From assembly GCF_026745355.1 (NCBI RefSeq), contig NC_079206.1, positions 19,628,019 through 19,692,018 on the forward strand: DNA of 64,000 nucleotides. The letters run 5' to 3'. Made by a program: the position numbers and the translations under genes. Source of the DNA: Beta vulgaris subsp. vulgaris. Lineage: Eukaryota > Streptophyta > Magnoliopsida > Caryophyllales > Amaranthaceae. Below the pieces are notes generated by a model. It was not told where the DNA came from, made no database searches, and saw nothing but the letters and a program-made list of their open reading frames with translations. Positions 1 through 11,565 of this stretch are shown one piece after another (the stretch's first letter is position 1; each line of letters opens with the position of its first letter).

Positions 1-374
1 ATTTTTTGTGGTTGAGCAGGATCGAAAGATCCTACGTAGGATCGGGATCGGTGAGGTCCTCCAGGATCGTAAAATTGTAGAATCGTAAGATTCGGATCGG
101 GATTTTAACAACAATGCTTCAAATAAACAATTAATTTAATCGCTGACCGCTGACAGCTACTAGTAGACCGCTAGCAGCTACCCCCAACAGCTACAACTAC
201 TACAACCGCTAACAACTACTACAACCGCTAGTTTTGCCAAACATGCCCTTAGTAATAAGATGACATCATCACCTTTTCCGATTTTAAAAATTTGGGTAGG
301 GATATAAAATTTTCATTAATTCTGAACTGAAATTGTAAACATGGCCACTACTTTCAAACTCGCGGAGTAAGATA
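1..374. other. Flank with GATCG-rich low-complexity start
   Basis: The first 100 bases repeat GATCG/GGATCG words and the next 130 repeat short CCGCTA/ACAACTAC words, the look of a degenerate DNA-transposon terminus. No coding region or clear repeat boundary can be defined. Confidence 0.3.
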
Positions 375-376
375 TA

Positions 377-649
377 CTCCCTCCAATTTCTATTAGTTTA
401 CCCACATTTTTGGATTAAGAGGTTTAGGAGAAATATGCATGGGATCATACAATGAAAGAAAAAAATATAAGTTTATTATCAAATTGTATTGAAGTTGATG
501 TTGTGGGTTAAGGAAAGTAGAGTTAGAAGGTAAAAATAATAATTAATAATTGGTGAAACCATTCTAAAAACAGAAAAAATGAAGTGGCGTAAACTAATAA
601 AGGACAACCCAAATATAAAAATAGGTAAACTAATAAAAACAAGAGAGAG
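377..649. mobile_element. Stowaway-type MITE (Tc1/mariner-related)
   Basis: This 273-bp non-coding element has terminal inverted repeats starting CTCCCTCC on the left and, read inward from the right, CTCTCTCT. Both sides then share TTATTAGTTTACC-like sequence, so the inverted similarity spans about 35 bp. It is flanked by TA on both sides (375-376 and 650-651), the target duplication of Stowaway MITEs. It has no protein of its own and would need a mariner-type transposase in trans. Family placement rests on the CTCCCTC terminus and the TA duplication. Confidence 0.8.
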
Positions 650-651
650 TA

Positions 652-2476
652 TTAACCAAAGAAGAAAGAAAAGAAAGAAAGTGAATTAAACTACAAAGGT
701 ATACATGTTGTTAGAGTACCATTAGGAAATCTTGGTGTCAACCAATATTGACTAGTGACTACCAGTTGAAATCGTAGACCAAATGAAAATTCCTCCTTTT
801 TATATATTGAATTTTCTTGTATGATATAAAAAGAATCAAGTCTTTTTCTAGTTTGTTAGATAAGTCATATTCTGAAAGGGTACTCAAACACCATTCTATA
901 CTTGGTGATAGTTTTAGCCGAAAAGGTTGTCTTTGATAATGATACTCCTTAGCTTGCAAAGAGATGGATAGACCACCCACCAAAATGACTTCATAAATGT
1001 CTAGACCAAAGATAATAAATGATCCTTTTTTCATATAATAGACTACTTACACCCTTGAAGTTAACAAGAAGCCATCAACTTCCTTTAGACCTGAAAAAAG
1101 ATGAGGATCAAACATCAAAGTGATCAAAGTCTTCTTGCAATTTATGGTAAATTATTCTAAAGTGCAAGTAAAACTTTACCAAAACTTGTATCACATTAAC
1201 TTAAGGTTAACTTCTTTAAACCTTTGGATTTTTCTGAAATTCTAGGAATAAAGAGAGATGTAAAAGTCATTATCTTTTATTAAAATTTTTTGAAAAAAAA
1301 AAAGATGATAAAAGATCAGTCCAACATTAATTCAGAGAAACTGCTGCAAACTTTTCTGACACATTTTTTATTTCTACTTCATCATCTTTTTTTCCCCTAA
1401 AATTTTTCAACCATATGTCTCTTTTTAACTTTTTTTTTTCTTCTTTTCTTTTTGGTGTATTACTTTTATCAAAGAAAAGGGAGTGTCTGAAATTTGAATC
1501 ATTCATTCATTATTACCTGCTTTTAATGCTTTGTTGGAAGGCACTGATGTGACAAATCTGTATAGCATTTTCTCTGTAGTGGTATGTTAGGACTACAAGG
1601 AAATTTGCCCTACTGATTTTACCCTCCTCTTGTATGAAAGTTGAAAATGAAGGGACCTTTCTATATTATATTTTTTTCTTAATTTTTATTTGTTATTATG
1701 GTGGGCCCTTATTTCTCCTACAAAGTGATTTGTTCTTTGCCCATCCATCAGAGTATATATAGCTTAATGGACCCTATATTTGATTATCGAATACGGGCCC
1801 CCTTTTATACAGTGTTTTCAAAGCTTCAAGGATAGTGTTTTCCCATCCTCTTAATACCAACTTATGTGCTGTTTGCTAAGAGTTATGTACTTCTATTATA
1901 GGGAAAAATAAATTTATAATAATTTTTTTAAAAAAACAATGTGATTGAGACTTGAGAGTTTCCTGAATATGTAAATGGAGCCAAAATTTTAGAAATTGAA
2001 ATTGATGTGTCTATATATGATAAATGACTTATATAATTGGAGTATATGGATGTCACTATAGAAAATCCCATTTTAGGAATGCATTGATGGTTAATAGAGA
2101 TGCGTCTTAAAGCAAAGTTTCTTGATATGCTAATACTAATTAATAAAGGAATGATAAACTAGCTGATAATCCCCAAGAAAATTCAAAAAATTAAAGAAGG
2201 AAGATCGATCTACTAGTCGATAAGCTATGTATTAGCTTACAATTTACGTAATATCTCCTAGTTAGTTTAAAGATTTTCATGATAACATTAGGAAGTTTAT
2301 TTGCTAAGATAATCCATTGTCACGCATTTTAGCTTAAAGTAGTATTCGGATGAGCGAACTCTGAAAAAGTTTCATCAAATGTGCATAAGTAGTGAGGAAA
2401 AAATGCAAGGTGACTCATAACAAGTTGAAGTATTACATGTTCTTTTCCATGAAAATGAGTACTACACAAATTGGTT
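652..2476. other. AT-rich intergenic sequence, no supported gene
   Basis: No domain, splice structure or repeat boundary stands out. A 91-codon minus-strand reading frame at 759-1034 has no recognisable motif and is probably chance or a relic. Confidence 0.4.
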
Positions 2477-2490
2477 GGAACTTAATTTGC

Positions 2491-3101
2491 TTTTTTTTTT
2501 TTAAAACGGAAAATTTCATTAATTGAACGCCAAACGACATCTACAATAAATATTAAAGAAAAACAAAATACAATTAAACAAGGTTAAATCAAATTCATCT
2601 TCGAAGAACGAAACTATAATGAATCAGATCAAGCAATTTAGCGCAGCCCCTTTGTATTTGCTGAATCAAACAGCTATTGATGAGGAAGTCTATCATTTTG
2701 ACATAGTTTGGGAAGAGCATTCTTGATCAAGCCATGTTAACCGCATCCGAGATTCCAATACCTTCATGTTGAGTCTTGAACTTCAACCAATAAGAACAAT
2801 TTCTCATACCTAAAAACAAAAAAACCACACTCACAACTCCCATAAGGGAGAACAAGATCTCCACAACAGAGACTAAAGACCCCATAATAGGATTTGAAGA
2901 TATCTCATAAAGAGATACTAATTTATTCAACAAAACAAGAAAATAAACAAAAAACTGAAAATAAAAGGAAAAAGGGGGCTTACCATGGATGAAATCATCC
3001 ATGGCAGCCCCTAACTGATGAAGAAGGAGTAGGGGAGGCTAGGGTTTTAGAGAGAAAGAGAGAGAGGGAGGCTAGGGTTTTTTTTAACGTTATTCCTTAT
3101 T
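2491..3101 (-). mobile_element. Short LINE-type retroposon with poly(A) tail
   Basis: On the minus strand the unit starts with AAACCCTAGCC-rich leader sequence and ends in an A tail (seen as T12 at 2491-2502). It is flanked by an imperfect 14-bp direct repeat, GGAACTTAATTTGC at 2477-2490 and GGAATTTAATTTGC at 3102-3115, one mismatch apart. A long target duplication next to a poly(A) tail is the signature of target-primed reverse transcription. At 611 bp it is too short for a LINE, so it is a truncated or internally deleted LINE derivative, or possibly a processed transcript. No pol III boxes typical of a tRNA-derived SINE are evident. Confidence 0.7.
2727..3002 (-). CDS. Hypothetical 91-residue protein inside the retroposon
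   Basis: The frame opens with MDDFIHGKPP, shortly after the CT-rich leader, and stops at 2727. Two hydrophobic stretches (about residues 11-30 and 43-65) suggest membrane segments, followed by a polar tail. It matches no family that I recognise. Because it sits between leader and A tail in the transcribed orientation it could be the remaining first ORF of the LINE parent or a retrocopied host message. There is no independent sign that it is translated. Confidence 0.3.
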   Translation of the reverse strand: MDDFIHGKPPFSFYFQFFVYFLVLLNKLVSLYEISSNPIMGSLVSVVEILFSLMGVVSVVFLFLGMRNCSYWLKFKTQHEGIGISDAVNMA

Positions 3102-3106
3102 GGAAT

Positions 3107-3270
3107 TTAATTTGCTTATTAAGCTAAAGTTAGCTTTTTTTGTGAATTCAAAAACTTAATTATTCTTGCCTAACTTGTGTTTGCTCAAATGAACTTATTT
3201 TTGTCTAAACGAACTTAATTTGCTTATTAAGCTAAACTTAGCTGTTTTTGTGAATTCAAAAAACTAAGTT
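3107..3270. repeat. Direct duplication of about 55 bp
   Basis: A block beginning TAATTTGCTTATTAAGCTAA and ending near GAATTCAAAAA occurs at about 3107-3159 and again at about 3215-3270, with a handful of substitutions. The left copy also contributes the right-hand target duplication of the retroposon next to it. Confidence 0.7.
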
Positions 3271-4239
3271 GAACTAATTAACATTTTATAATAAACTTAG
3301 CTTATAGTTGAATTAAGCTTCTTATTGTTAAAACAATTAAAATTGAGAGTAACATAACTTTAGTTGTAGACCATGTTATATATAAAGGAAAATTTGTATA
3401 GAGTTATTACACAAATTGGTTGGAAGAAATGTGTTCAAAGGAGAGTTTTACAATTCTAATTATCAAATGATTCAGGAACTGTCTCTAATTACATTATCAT
3501 GATCTATAAAATTCACGTGACCGGTTACACTTACACCTCCTATTTACCCTTTTCAAACCCCACAAACATCCATGTTTTACAAATGTTCTGTTTACTTTTA
3601 CCTCAAAGCTCCCCCTATTAGAACCTAACTCCCTATTAACTCTGCCAAAAAAACACAACTGACTCCTAGCCTGCATGCGAGACTATGCAGCAAATTGAAG
3701 ACCACTGTTACCGACTGATGGAATAATCAATTGTTTGTTCTAGGTAAAAGTTAATTCAATGCATATATTACATGGACTTGTTTGACCATGGCCGAAAAAC
3801 TAGACTCTTCTATTTCTTTTTTTGAGCTTTTAGATCAATCGTAAGCCAGTAACCTTTTTAAAGTGCTTTTAGTCAAATGTTATATATAGTGAAAAACATG
3901 TAAGATAATTAGAGGTCCTTAAGGAGAGCTTAAAGGTGCTCCCATATAATAATAATTTTCTAAAATCTGGTTCACAAAAAAACATAATTTCCAGAGATTT
4001 ATGTTTAAAGTGCTTTTTAGAGGATTTCATGAATATTAGCTGCTTCAGTAGGTAAAGTTTTACGATATGCTCCACTATTCAAGTTTTCTTTTATCAAATT
4101 TCATTTACATGACCACTATCCCAACAAAAAAAAAAAATCTATCTCAAAAATTTGAGTTCAGTCAACTATTAGCCTTAATTGATTGAAACAAGATTGTTAT
4201 AAAGCTTAGCTTTCTATATTGGTTTTGTAGATTTGATAG
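3271..4239. other. Intergenic sequence, nothing identified
   Basis: AT-rich sequence. Short minus-strand reading frames at 3869-4075 and 4162-4344 lack motifs and look random. Confidence 0.4.
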
Positions 4240-4800
4240 ATAATTAGGGCAGGCAAAAACTAACCACCTGATAACCCGATTTGAAACTGACCTGAAAATT
4301 TTGGGTTTTGGTTGAGATTTTCGACCTGAAAAAAAAAGGGTCAACCCAACCCGACCTGAAAATATAATGGGTTAGGTTCAGGTTGACCTTCTGAACCTGA
4401 AAATAACCCGATATAACCTGATTTAAAAATAACCTATATTATGTTAGGTTAGCCCTTAGCCGGTTAGGTTATCCCTTAGCCGGTTAGGTTATAATATTGG
4501 CTCAAGCTCAACTCACGTCAACCTAAAAATTTCGATTTTGAATGTTGAAACTTAAACATGTTACATGTACAGTACCTTTCTGAATTAAGTTGACAATTTT
4601 TTATCATTGGATATTTAGATTTTTATTTCAGATCATTTTGGGTTGGTTTCGGGTCGACTCGAAAAATATAAAGTTGGGATTGGGTTGAGGTTTTGGAACT
4701 GAAGTATAATTCAGGTCGGGTTTGGGTGAGAGGTATGTGACCTGAAGTATAAATCAGGTCAACCTGAAACTGACCCAATCCGACCTAATTGCGTGCTTTA
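4240..4800. repeat. Degenerate repeat rich in AACCTGA/TCAGGTC words
   Basis: Words such as GACCTGAAA, AACCCGA, GGGTTGGTTT and their complements recur through this segment on both strands, giving a diffuse inverted-repeat character. Inside it a 20-bp unit GTTAGGTTAGCCCTTAGCCG is repeated about 2.5 times at 4443-4492. It looks like an old non-coding dispersed repeat; its class is not clear. Confidence 0.5.
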
Positions 4801-5737
4801 CAAATAATACATTTAATTATTTCTAAATAAATACATAAAATTATTGTAGATACATGTATAAAGATGAAATATTCTAGAGTATAATTATGCTAGTATGAAC
4901 TTTATGATAAAAAATGCATGTTAACTTTTGAGATTTACTGGTCTGGATTTTAGCTAATAACATGAGGTGCAAACACAAGTTGAAATGAACCGACAGAGGA
5001 AACATGTCATAATTTTGGGTCCAAACCAAATCTATGGCTTGCGTTATGGAAATGTGGGCTTGCTCAATTCATCGTGGGGTCTGGTGGGCTATTTCACTTC
5101 TATCTTTCCATGGGCTGCGAGAGCGCTGCCTTGGGATTCGAATGCAAACAAGTGTTGTGATCTGCTGTCTATGGCATTCTCTCTATGCGAGCAGCATGTG
5201 CGATCTCTTGTAGCCCAAATTATGCTTTTGGACCCATATTGCCATTGCAAGTTTGTCGTTGTTCGTTCATGCGATTAGGTTTATTTATTAAAAAGATATT
5301 CATTAGTCATTATTGACATATCTTATGGTGTAGTTGGTTTGGACTTGGGAGGAAAGTGTTTTCCTTTATTTTCCTTTATTTGATTTGGATCATATTTGAG
5401 AGGGGAAATTCGGGCCAAATTTTATTTTTTTATATAGGATGAATAACAGACGGGGCCGAAGTTGCTTCAAGAGGGGGCATGATAATTAAATTACCAATAA
5501 AAGAAATAGCATATCAATAACAACGAATAATGCAAAATAATTAACATTATAGAACATTTCATGTGAAAACCCTCTATATAAGGAGAAAACCACGGGGAAA
5601 ATCGACTGCTAATCCACAACAGTATTATCAATTTGTAGTGCAAGTACACTCTTATGCCTAACGAAAAAAATTAGTATGACAGTCAACCTGTCTGCGATTC
5701 AGAATTTTTTCAGATAGATGACAGGTTAAGAAGATGA
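4801..5737. other. Left flank of the giant CACTA, possible old LTR-element remnant
   Basis: Sequence at about 5550-5610 (GTGAAAACCCTCTATATAAGG followed by GAGAAAACCACGGGG) resembles the region beside plant LTRs. No open coding sequence can be supported. The 5738-5740 AAG is the left target duplication of the CACTA. Confidence 0.3.
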
Positions 5738-5740
5738 AAG

Positions 5741-5848
5741 CACTAGTGTAAAAAATAGTTTTGCTACTTATCAAATGCTTTGGTTGATTAATCAACCAGA
5801 GCATTTGAGATACAAATGCTCGGGTTGATCAACAGAGCACTTGGATAG
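5741..5848 (+). repeat. Left terminal and subterminal repeats of the giant CACTA
   Basis: After the CACTA terminus, 5772-5807 forms a near-perfect hairpin with arms CAAATGCT..GGTTGAT and ATCAACC..AGCATTTG, followed by a second CAAATGCTCGGGTTGATC unit. In CACTA elements such subterminal repeats bind the transposase-associated protein. The same words recur at the right end (47455-47695) and at both ends of the element at 48958-53720. Confidence 0.8.
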
Positions 5849-8800
5849 TTAGGCGCGAGTTTTTTTTTTCTAATGTTATCAAATATTACACTCAGCCGTC
5901 CCAAATTCAAGTCCCAAGTCCTTCGCATCCTCCACCACTCAGCCGTCCTCCGTCGTCCTTCCCTCCCTCCCTCCCTCCCTGCCTCCGCCGGATTTCAATT
6001 GGAACTCGCTTCGCACAAGTCCCTGGCCGCCGTTCGAAGTCTGCCGCAGTTCAAAGTCCCTGGCCGCAGTTCAATTGAGTTCAAACGATTCCAGTGAAAA
6101 ATTGTGTGCTCAGGTTCAATCGAGTTTGAAGTCTGCCGAGTTGCTGCATCCACCATAGTTCACCGCAGCTCAATCGAGCATTTGATCCCTCAGGTTTCTT
6201 TCTTTTTCTCTCCAAAAATTTATGTGAAACACCCTAATTTAGCAATATTCAATGTGCTTCTGATTATTCAAATTGCGCCTAGTTTGCATAATTCATTCAA
6301 TTTATGTGCTACATGTTCCTCTGAATTTCTTTTTTTTTTTCTATAAATGCAAGTATTCATGGCAAGAGTCAATTTTTAGTCTTTATAACTGTTGCCAATT
6401 TTGTTGAATTAGAGTGTTTTTCATTGCCATTAATTGAAATTTGAATTTAGGGATTGGTGAATTAATGGCTAATTCCAAGGAGGAGCTAAGAAGATTTGGA
6501 CGCGCAATGTCTATATGCTCATAGGACCATATCTTCTTCGACCAGAAATTTTTAAGATCAATGAAAATCATTTGACCAGAATGTTTATGTAGTTGATATG
6601 TGGAACAAATTGCAATGCAACTACTTATGGTCAAGTCCAATGATCCATAGGAGATATTGTAGCCTTACTGGTCAGAACTTATAAACTATGTGCTCAAGAT
6701 CACTAATTACATATGTTGTATGGTATTACAGCTGGTGCAGTTATAATAAACATCAATACAAAATTTAATTAGCTTCTATAATTAGCTTCCCCCCATCAGT
6801 TTCAGCAATTTCATTAAAAAAAAACAAAAGAAGGTCTTTATTATAAGCCAAATCTTTAAAAGTTTGGTGTACACCTAAAGTATCTTATCGTATCCTTTAT
6901 TTATTTCCCAATGTTTTAAAATTTAATGTTTACAACACAACTTAAAATACGCGTTACGTGCATTTGAATCTCCTTAAAAAGAACCATCATTGAAATCCAT
7001 CAAAAAGAAAACAACAACAACCTAAATTACTTTTTAAAGAAAAAGATGTACTTTTCAAAATTTTAACAGGACCAACAGAATAACATATTCAATAACAACA
7101 ATTTTCTCATTCTCACATCACAATGTTTCATAAACTGCTATAGTTGAGGCTTTGAGCAAATTAATCCCCGGAAAATGTACAAATCACATTATGAATTACG
7201 CTAAAATTAATAGAACTTAAACCGCAAAAATAAAAAAGAGAATTTGTTCACTGCATTTCGCATTTCTTCGAATTGAGGAAGAATAGAAGAAGATCTTCTA
7301 GTAGGCATAGTGTTAACAGAGTTGGAGTTGAAGTCGAGAGAGTTGTTGATGGAAACCGCCATTGTAGACCTCCTAGTGCTCCTTCTCATGTTGAATTTTT
7401 GCAAAAGAGGAGAGAGAAAGTTTAGTGATTGAGAGGAGGAGAAGAGAGAAAGAGAGGTGGAAGAGTGAAGCTTGCGAGGGAAGCTTTTGAGAATAGAGTA
7501 ACTGATATGAAGTTATGAACTGAAGAGCCAACATGGTTCAAATAATTGTTAAAATACCAGTCACTGAGCAATATGAAGATACAGTCATTCCTTTTTATAA
7601 TTCTTTGCAAGATCCAAGTTTTGTTTCCTTTGATTATTCTTAGGGTGTGAACAAGTCTTATCATAGTTTATTGGAACTTTTTGAAACTTGTCGTATTGAA
7701 ACTATTCGGAATTTCTGAGAACTCTATGAAACTATTCAGAATTTATTCTAAGTATTCCAAACTTATTAGACCTGAGACTTACTTTATAATGTGAAGTGAA
7801 CATACCTTAGTTGTCTGGTTAATGTAGTATGGTTAGTATATTTCTAGTTATTTATTTTTTCTGGCATTCTCAATTTTGAGTTTTAATTTCTCTAGATTGA
7901 TGATTCTTGTACAACAATATGGCGGATGTCTTATGTCTCGGGATTGCCTTACCACTAGCATTTTTTTTTTATCATACTCAGAGCTCCAATATCTACATAT
8001 TGATGAGTAGTTATTAAATGAACTATTTGGTACTTTTGGGGACTAAATTGTAATGCTACGGTAAGGATCATCTACCTCATGAGTCATTCCTAGTATATAA
8101 CTACCAAATGAGAATTATAGTTAACAGTGAGCTAATGTATTACACCTTTTCCGTGTTTAAGTTTTATTAAAGGAAGTTATTAGTGGAAATAAGAAAGGAA
8201 GTTATTAGTAGGGGATGAGTGACCACTTTTGTCTGCTAAAGTCATTGCTAATATCAATCCTCTCCTTTTGGTTATAATGCTCAGGGTGCCTAATACATAT
8301 CTTACACCCCGTCTGTGTCTACTTGCTTCCGCGCGCTCTCTCTTTCTCGGTCTCCCATAGGTTAGTTGTTCTCCCTCTTACTCTTATGTAAAATTAGTTA
8401 GCATCTTTGTTAGAATGATTTACTTGTATGTTAATTTTGAATTATTAAGAATGCTTTAAGAATCAAGGACTGAAATTTATTCAAAAGTTTGTTTTTATTA
8501 TGCACAATTAAAGCATCCTCATAATCATATGACTAAATACCCATCCAAGACTTACTCATTAGGAGTTAGTCTTGGATAGTCCCCGTTTTAGAACTGTTCT
8601 TGGACGTTTGATCTCACTTAGGTGGTAAATGTATGTATCTTTTCATTTATATGGAAAATCACGGCTACTCATTTCCCTAATTTGTTCTCTAGGTGCATAT
8701 GTAGATAAGTAATTACGTACATTATGTACTTGGAGAACTGTAGGGAAATGCTGCCGGATTTTCCATAGAATCGAGAAGATGACGTAAATTTACTAGTGGG

Positions 8801-8970
8801 ATTAGACGTCAATGGATGGGTTAGGTTGGAGTGATAAGGACCTTTGAAAGACATGCATATATTCATGCTATAAATCTTGTTTTGAATTTATATCTTCATA
8901 TTGTTAAATGCTTAAATGATTGACAATGTGTTATTATATGTGTTTAATTAGTCGTTGAAGTTCTGTTTGA
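5849..8970. other. 5' region of the CACTA, upstream of TNP2
   Basis: It includes a (CCCT)n tract near 5958-5980, CT-rich leader-like sequence, and near 8280-8370 a pyrimidine-rich stretch ending CCATAG|GTTAGT that could be the first untranslated exon and donor of the TNP2 transcript. The acceptor would lie shortly before 8971 (TTTAATTAG at about 8950). This exon model is inference. Short plus-strand frames at 5873-6346 show no motifs. Confidence 0.35.
7207..7404 (-). pseudogene. Possible captured 5' exon, Ser/Arg-rich N-terminus
   Basis: On the minus strand a CT-rich leader (about 7405-7490) precedes an ATG opening MRRSTRRSTMAVSINN and a Ser/Asn-rich stretch, and the frame runs to a stop at 7207. 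The leader-plus-ATG layout resembles the first exon of a plant gene, antisense to TNP2, and could be a captured fragment. I do not recognise the protein and chance is not excluded. Confidence 0.3.
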
Positions 8971-9029
8971 ATGGCGAGAGATCGTTCGCGGATGTATGGT
9001 AACATTGATTCGTCAAAATTTGTGGATGG
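8971..9029 (+). pseudogene. TNP2 transposase, N-terminal start
   Basis: The ATG at 8971 starts MARDRSRMYGNIDSSKFVDG, the beginning of the transposase-associated domain found at the N-terminus of CACTA TNP2 proteins (typically M-Y-G-R...F-V-D-G-V). The codon GAT-GG is interrupted at 9029 by the Tat element. It resumes at 20974 after the duplicated GATGG, giving FVDG-VLEF without loss of frame. This fixes both the start choice and the insertion point. The promoter is not clearly visible upstream. Confidence 0.85.
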
Positions 9030-9659
9030 TGTTATGTAGTATGAAATTGGTAAACTAATAAAACACTCCCAAAGATAGGTTCTTAAAACTGGAGACTTGT
9101 GCAACAATGATTGGTTCGAATCCCGATGCTAACTCCTGACCAGCAACCTGCAAAAAGGGACCCACCCTAGAGGTTTGGGTGGTATTTCCCCCTCCGATGC
9201 TTAAGTCAGATGTCAGGGATGTAAAAGAACTTCTAGAGAGAGAAAGTAGAGAGAGAGAGAGAAGAATTTATGACAGAGTAACAGTACTATGCTCTGAAAA
9301 ACGTACCTTTCACCCTGAAATCAAGGACTATTTATACTGCTTGAAATGACTGTTGGGCCTTGATGTCACCATAATTTGGGAGCATCTGATTAGCTAATCA
9401 AAGTAGTGGGACACGTGGCAGCAATTAATTGGTCAGCACACCTCACTTTCATATAAAGGTGTAGATCATTTTTGCTGGGCCTAAGTACAATTTTTGGGGC
9501 CAGGAGAAGGACCTTTAGTACACTTTCTTCAGAGAAACGTACTTTTAGGCCTGTCACCTTCAGGCCCTTTGTACTTTACTCCCCTGCACATGTGCCACAT
9601 GTAAGGCTCTGATGAGGCCACGTGTCAGCGCAATAGCCGTTGGTTTTTAGGCTACAACA
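9030..9659 (-). repeat. 3' LTR of Tat copy 1
   Basis: 630 bp, nearly identical to 20348-20968. It begins TGTTATGTAG and ends GGCTACAACA on the plus strand. The minus-strand TATAAATA of the LTR promoter lies at 9329-9336. Confidence 0.95.
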
Positions 9660-9679
9660 TTTGCCCCTTAAAAGAGGGA
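9660..9679 (-). promoter_or_regulatory. Polypurine tract of Tat copy 1
   Basis: On the minus strand a purine-rich stretch ending AAGGGGCAAA abuts the TGTTGTAG start of the 3' LTR, the position where plus-strand DNA synthesis is primed. The same sequence stands next to the LTR in copy 2 at 54548. Confidence 0.75.
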
Positions 9680-9842
9680 GTTATTGTCTTCTAGGCGCCA
9701 AGACGGTTAATCTTCCTCTTTTAACCAAACTGGAATTGCCCTTCTCTTTTTCAAAAAAGGGGCGCCATTTTCCGGTTTCCACAGGTCAACCCCTATGAAT
9801 AACGGTTACTTTTACCGGATGAGGGGGTCATTTTCACCCCTC

Positions 9843-9850
9843 TATAAATA
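9843..9850 (+). promoter_or_regulatory. TATA box of the antisense gene, copy 1
   Basis: TATAAATA lies 242 bp upstream of the antisense-gene ATG and is followed at about 45-60 bp by a GAGAGA-rich leader. The box and its surroundings are conserved in copy 2 (54731-54738). This supports a dedicated plus-strand promoter inside the element, separate from the LTR promoter, which points the other way. Confidence 0.65.
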
Positions 9851-11516
9851 TGTGCCTTAGTCGCTCCTGGAATCATTTTAACATTGCTGAGAGATTTTCT
9901 AGAGAGAGAGACTCTGCGAATTTTTACTGAACTTTTAGAGAGAAGAACTACTCCCGTCCAAGCTCTTGCAATTGTTGCTTTGCTCGTCCGAGGTCTCAAG
10001 TCATCTTTGACGTTCGTCCGAACTTTTCTCTACAGGTATTCCCTCATTCATCCTTTTTTATATTTTCAAGCATATTTTAAGAAAATGGATTCGTCCTCTT
10101 CCTCGAACAATTCCGGCCGCTCAAGGGTTGGTGCTAACCCTAGAACAGAGGACCTAACTTCCCCGGCATCTTCTAGAGTTGGTCCTATCTCGGCCGGACA
10201 TGCATTCTTTTTCTTTAGCCATGGACGACAAAGTTAGACGACCCAGTCTTTACCTGTGCAGGGTAATCTGGCGCGCGTCAAGCAGACGGCTCGTATCAGA
10301 AGAGGGGTTACCATGTCGGCCTCTAGCTCAGAAAGAGAGGAATCAACTGGCCGAATTCCTGCTGAAGGAGAACGAGAGACCCAAAGCGCTCGTCCTGCTA
10401 ACCAAACTCCTTCTCCTGAACTCGTCCAGGAGGAGCCTGAAAGACTTGGCTCCCCAGAGCCTAACCTGTCAAACCCAAGAACGGCCTCTGATGTATCAAA
10501 TGAGGCCGAGAGGTCTTCTGCTACTGGCAGTGGCTCAGACGATCCATCAACCACATCTTCTGAGATAAGGAGGCGCCTGGGCCCCTTGTCTGACCCTAGA
10601 TACATTCTGGCCGAATCTGGTTGGCTAGGACGAGTAGGTCGCCATCTAGACCACCTTTCTTCAGCCATACCCATGCCGGGGTATCGGTTTGCTCTTCCTG
10701 GCCGAGAGGACACTGTACTTAGTGCTCCTGCTGGCCATTTTGCTGTTTACCGTCTAGCTTTAGATGCCGGACTACGCTTTCCTCTTCATTCCTTTATTAC
10801 TAGAATTCTTTATTATTATAACATAATACTCAACCAACTTGCCCCAAATTCATGGCAAAACATTCTAACCTTCATAGCCGTCTGTGAGCTTAAGGGCGTC
10901 CAGCCATCCATGGCGGCCTTCTCCCAAATACACTATGTCTCCAAAGTTCCCAAAACTGTTACTGGGGCTTGGGTGAGCGTTTGCAATAGGCAAGGCTTTA
11001 TGACGTCTTGGGACAAGACGTCCAAAATGCATGCTTGGAAAGCCGAGTTCTTATTCGTCCAAGCTCCAAACGAAGCTGTGGCCAGACGTTACCGCTATAC
11101 CAGCCGAGGTGCCACCAATACTGAACGAACTGCGTCCTTTCTGGAGCTGGAGGACAGCTCGGCTGAACACCTGGTGGAATACTTTAAAACCTCAGAGTAT
11201 TCAATCAGTGACGTCTCCTTTAGAGGTCCGTCCAACTGGATCCCTTTCAAGGAGATGTTCTACAATGACGACTTCTTGGTCGCGGCTGGGCTGAGGCCGG
11301 CCGCTGATAGAGGTATATCTTTCAAAAGTTCTAAGGGAAAAACTTCTTCGTCCTGTGTTCAGAAAATTGATATTTTCTCTTCTTATGCAGATTCAGCCAA
11401 GGCAAAGTTACGAAAATCTTGGAAAGGCGACATGAGCGCGTCCAAGTTTACTGACTCCTTATGGAAGGAGTTCAGCAAGTCCGGCGCTGAAAAGAGAGCG
11501 GACACCCTGGTACATA

Positions 11517-11520
<4 letters not shown>

Positions 11521-11555
<35 letters not shown>

Positions 11556-11565
11556 ATATATATAT

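Noticed and set aside
759..1034. 91-codon minus-strand frame, F-box-associated-like ending
   Set aside because: Only a vague resemblance (VYDFNW at the end); no supporting exons.
4967..5278. 103-codon plus-strand frame
   Set aside because: No motif, no splice or leader context; composition looks incidental.
5873..6346. Two adjacent plus-strand frames near the CACTA left end
   Set aside because: Pro/Ser-rich translation of CCCT repeats and leader-like sequence, without motifs.
10234..10713. 159-codon minus-strand frame
   Set aside because: Shadow of the antisense gene's first exon. The plus-strand reading has family motifs and is conserved in copy 2, and this frame is not.
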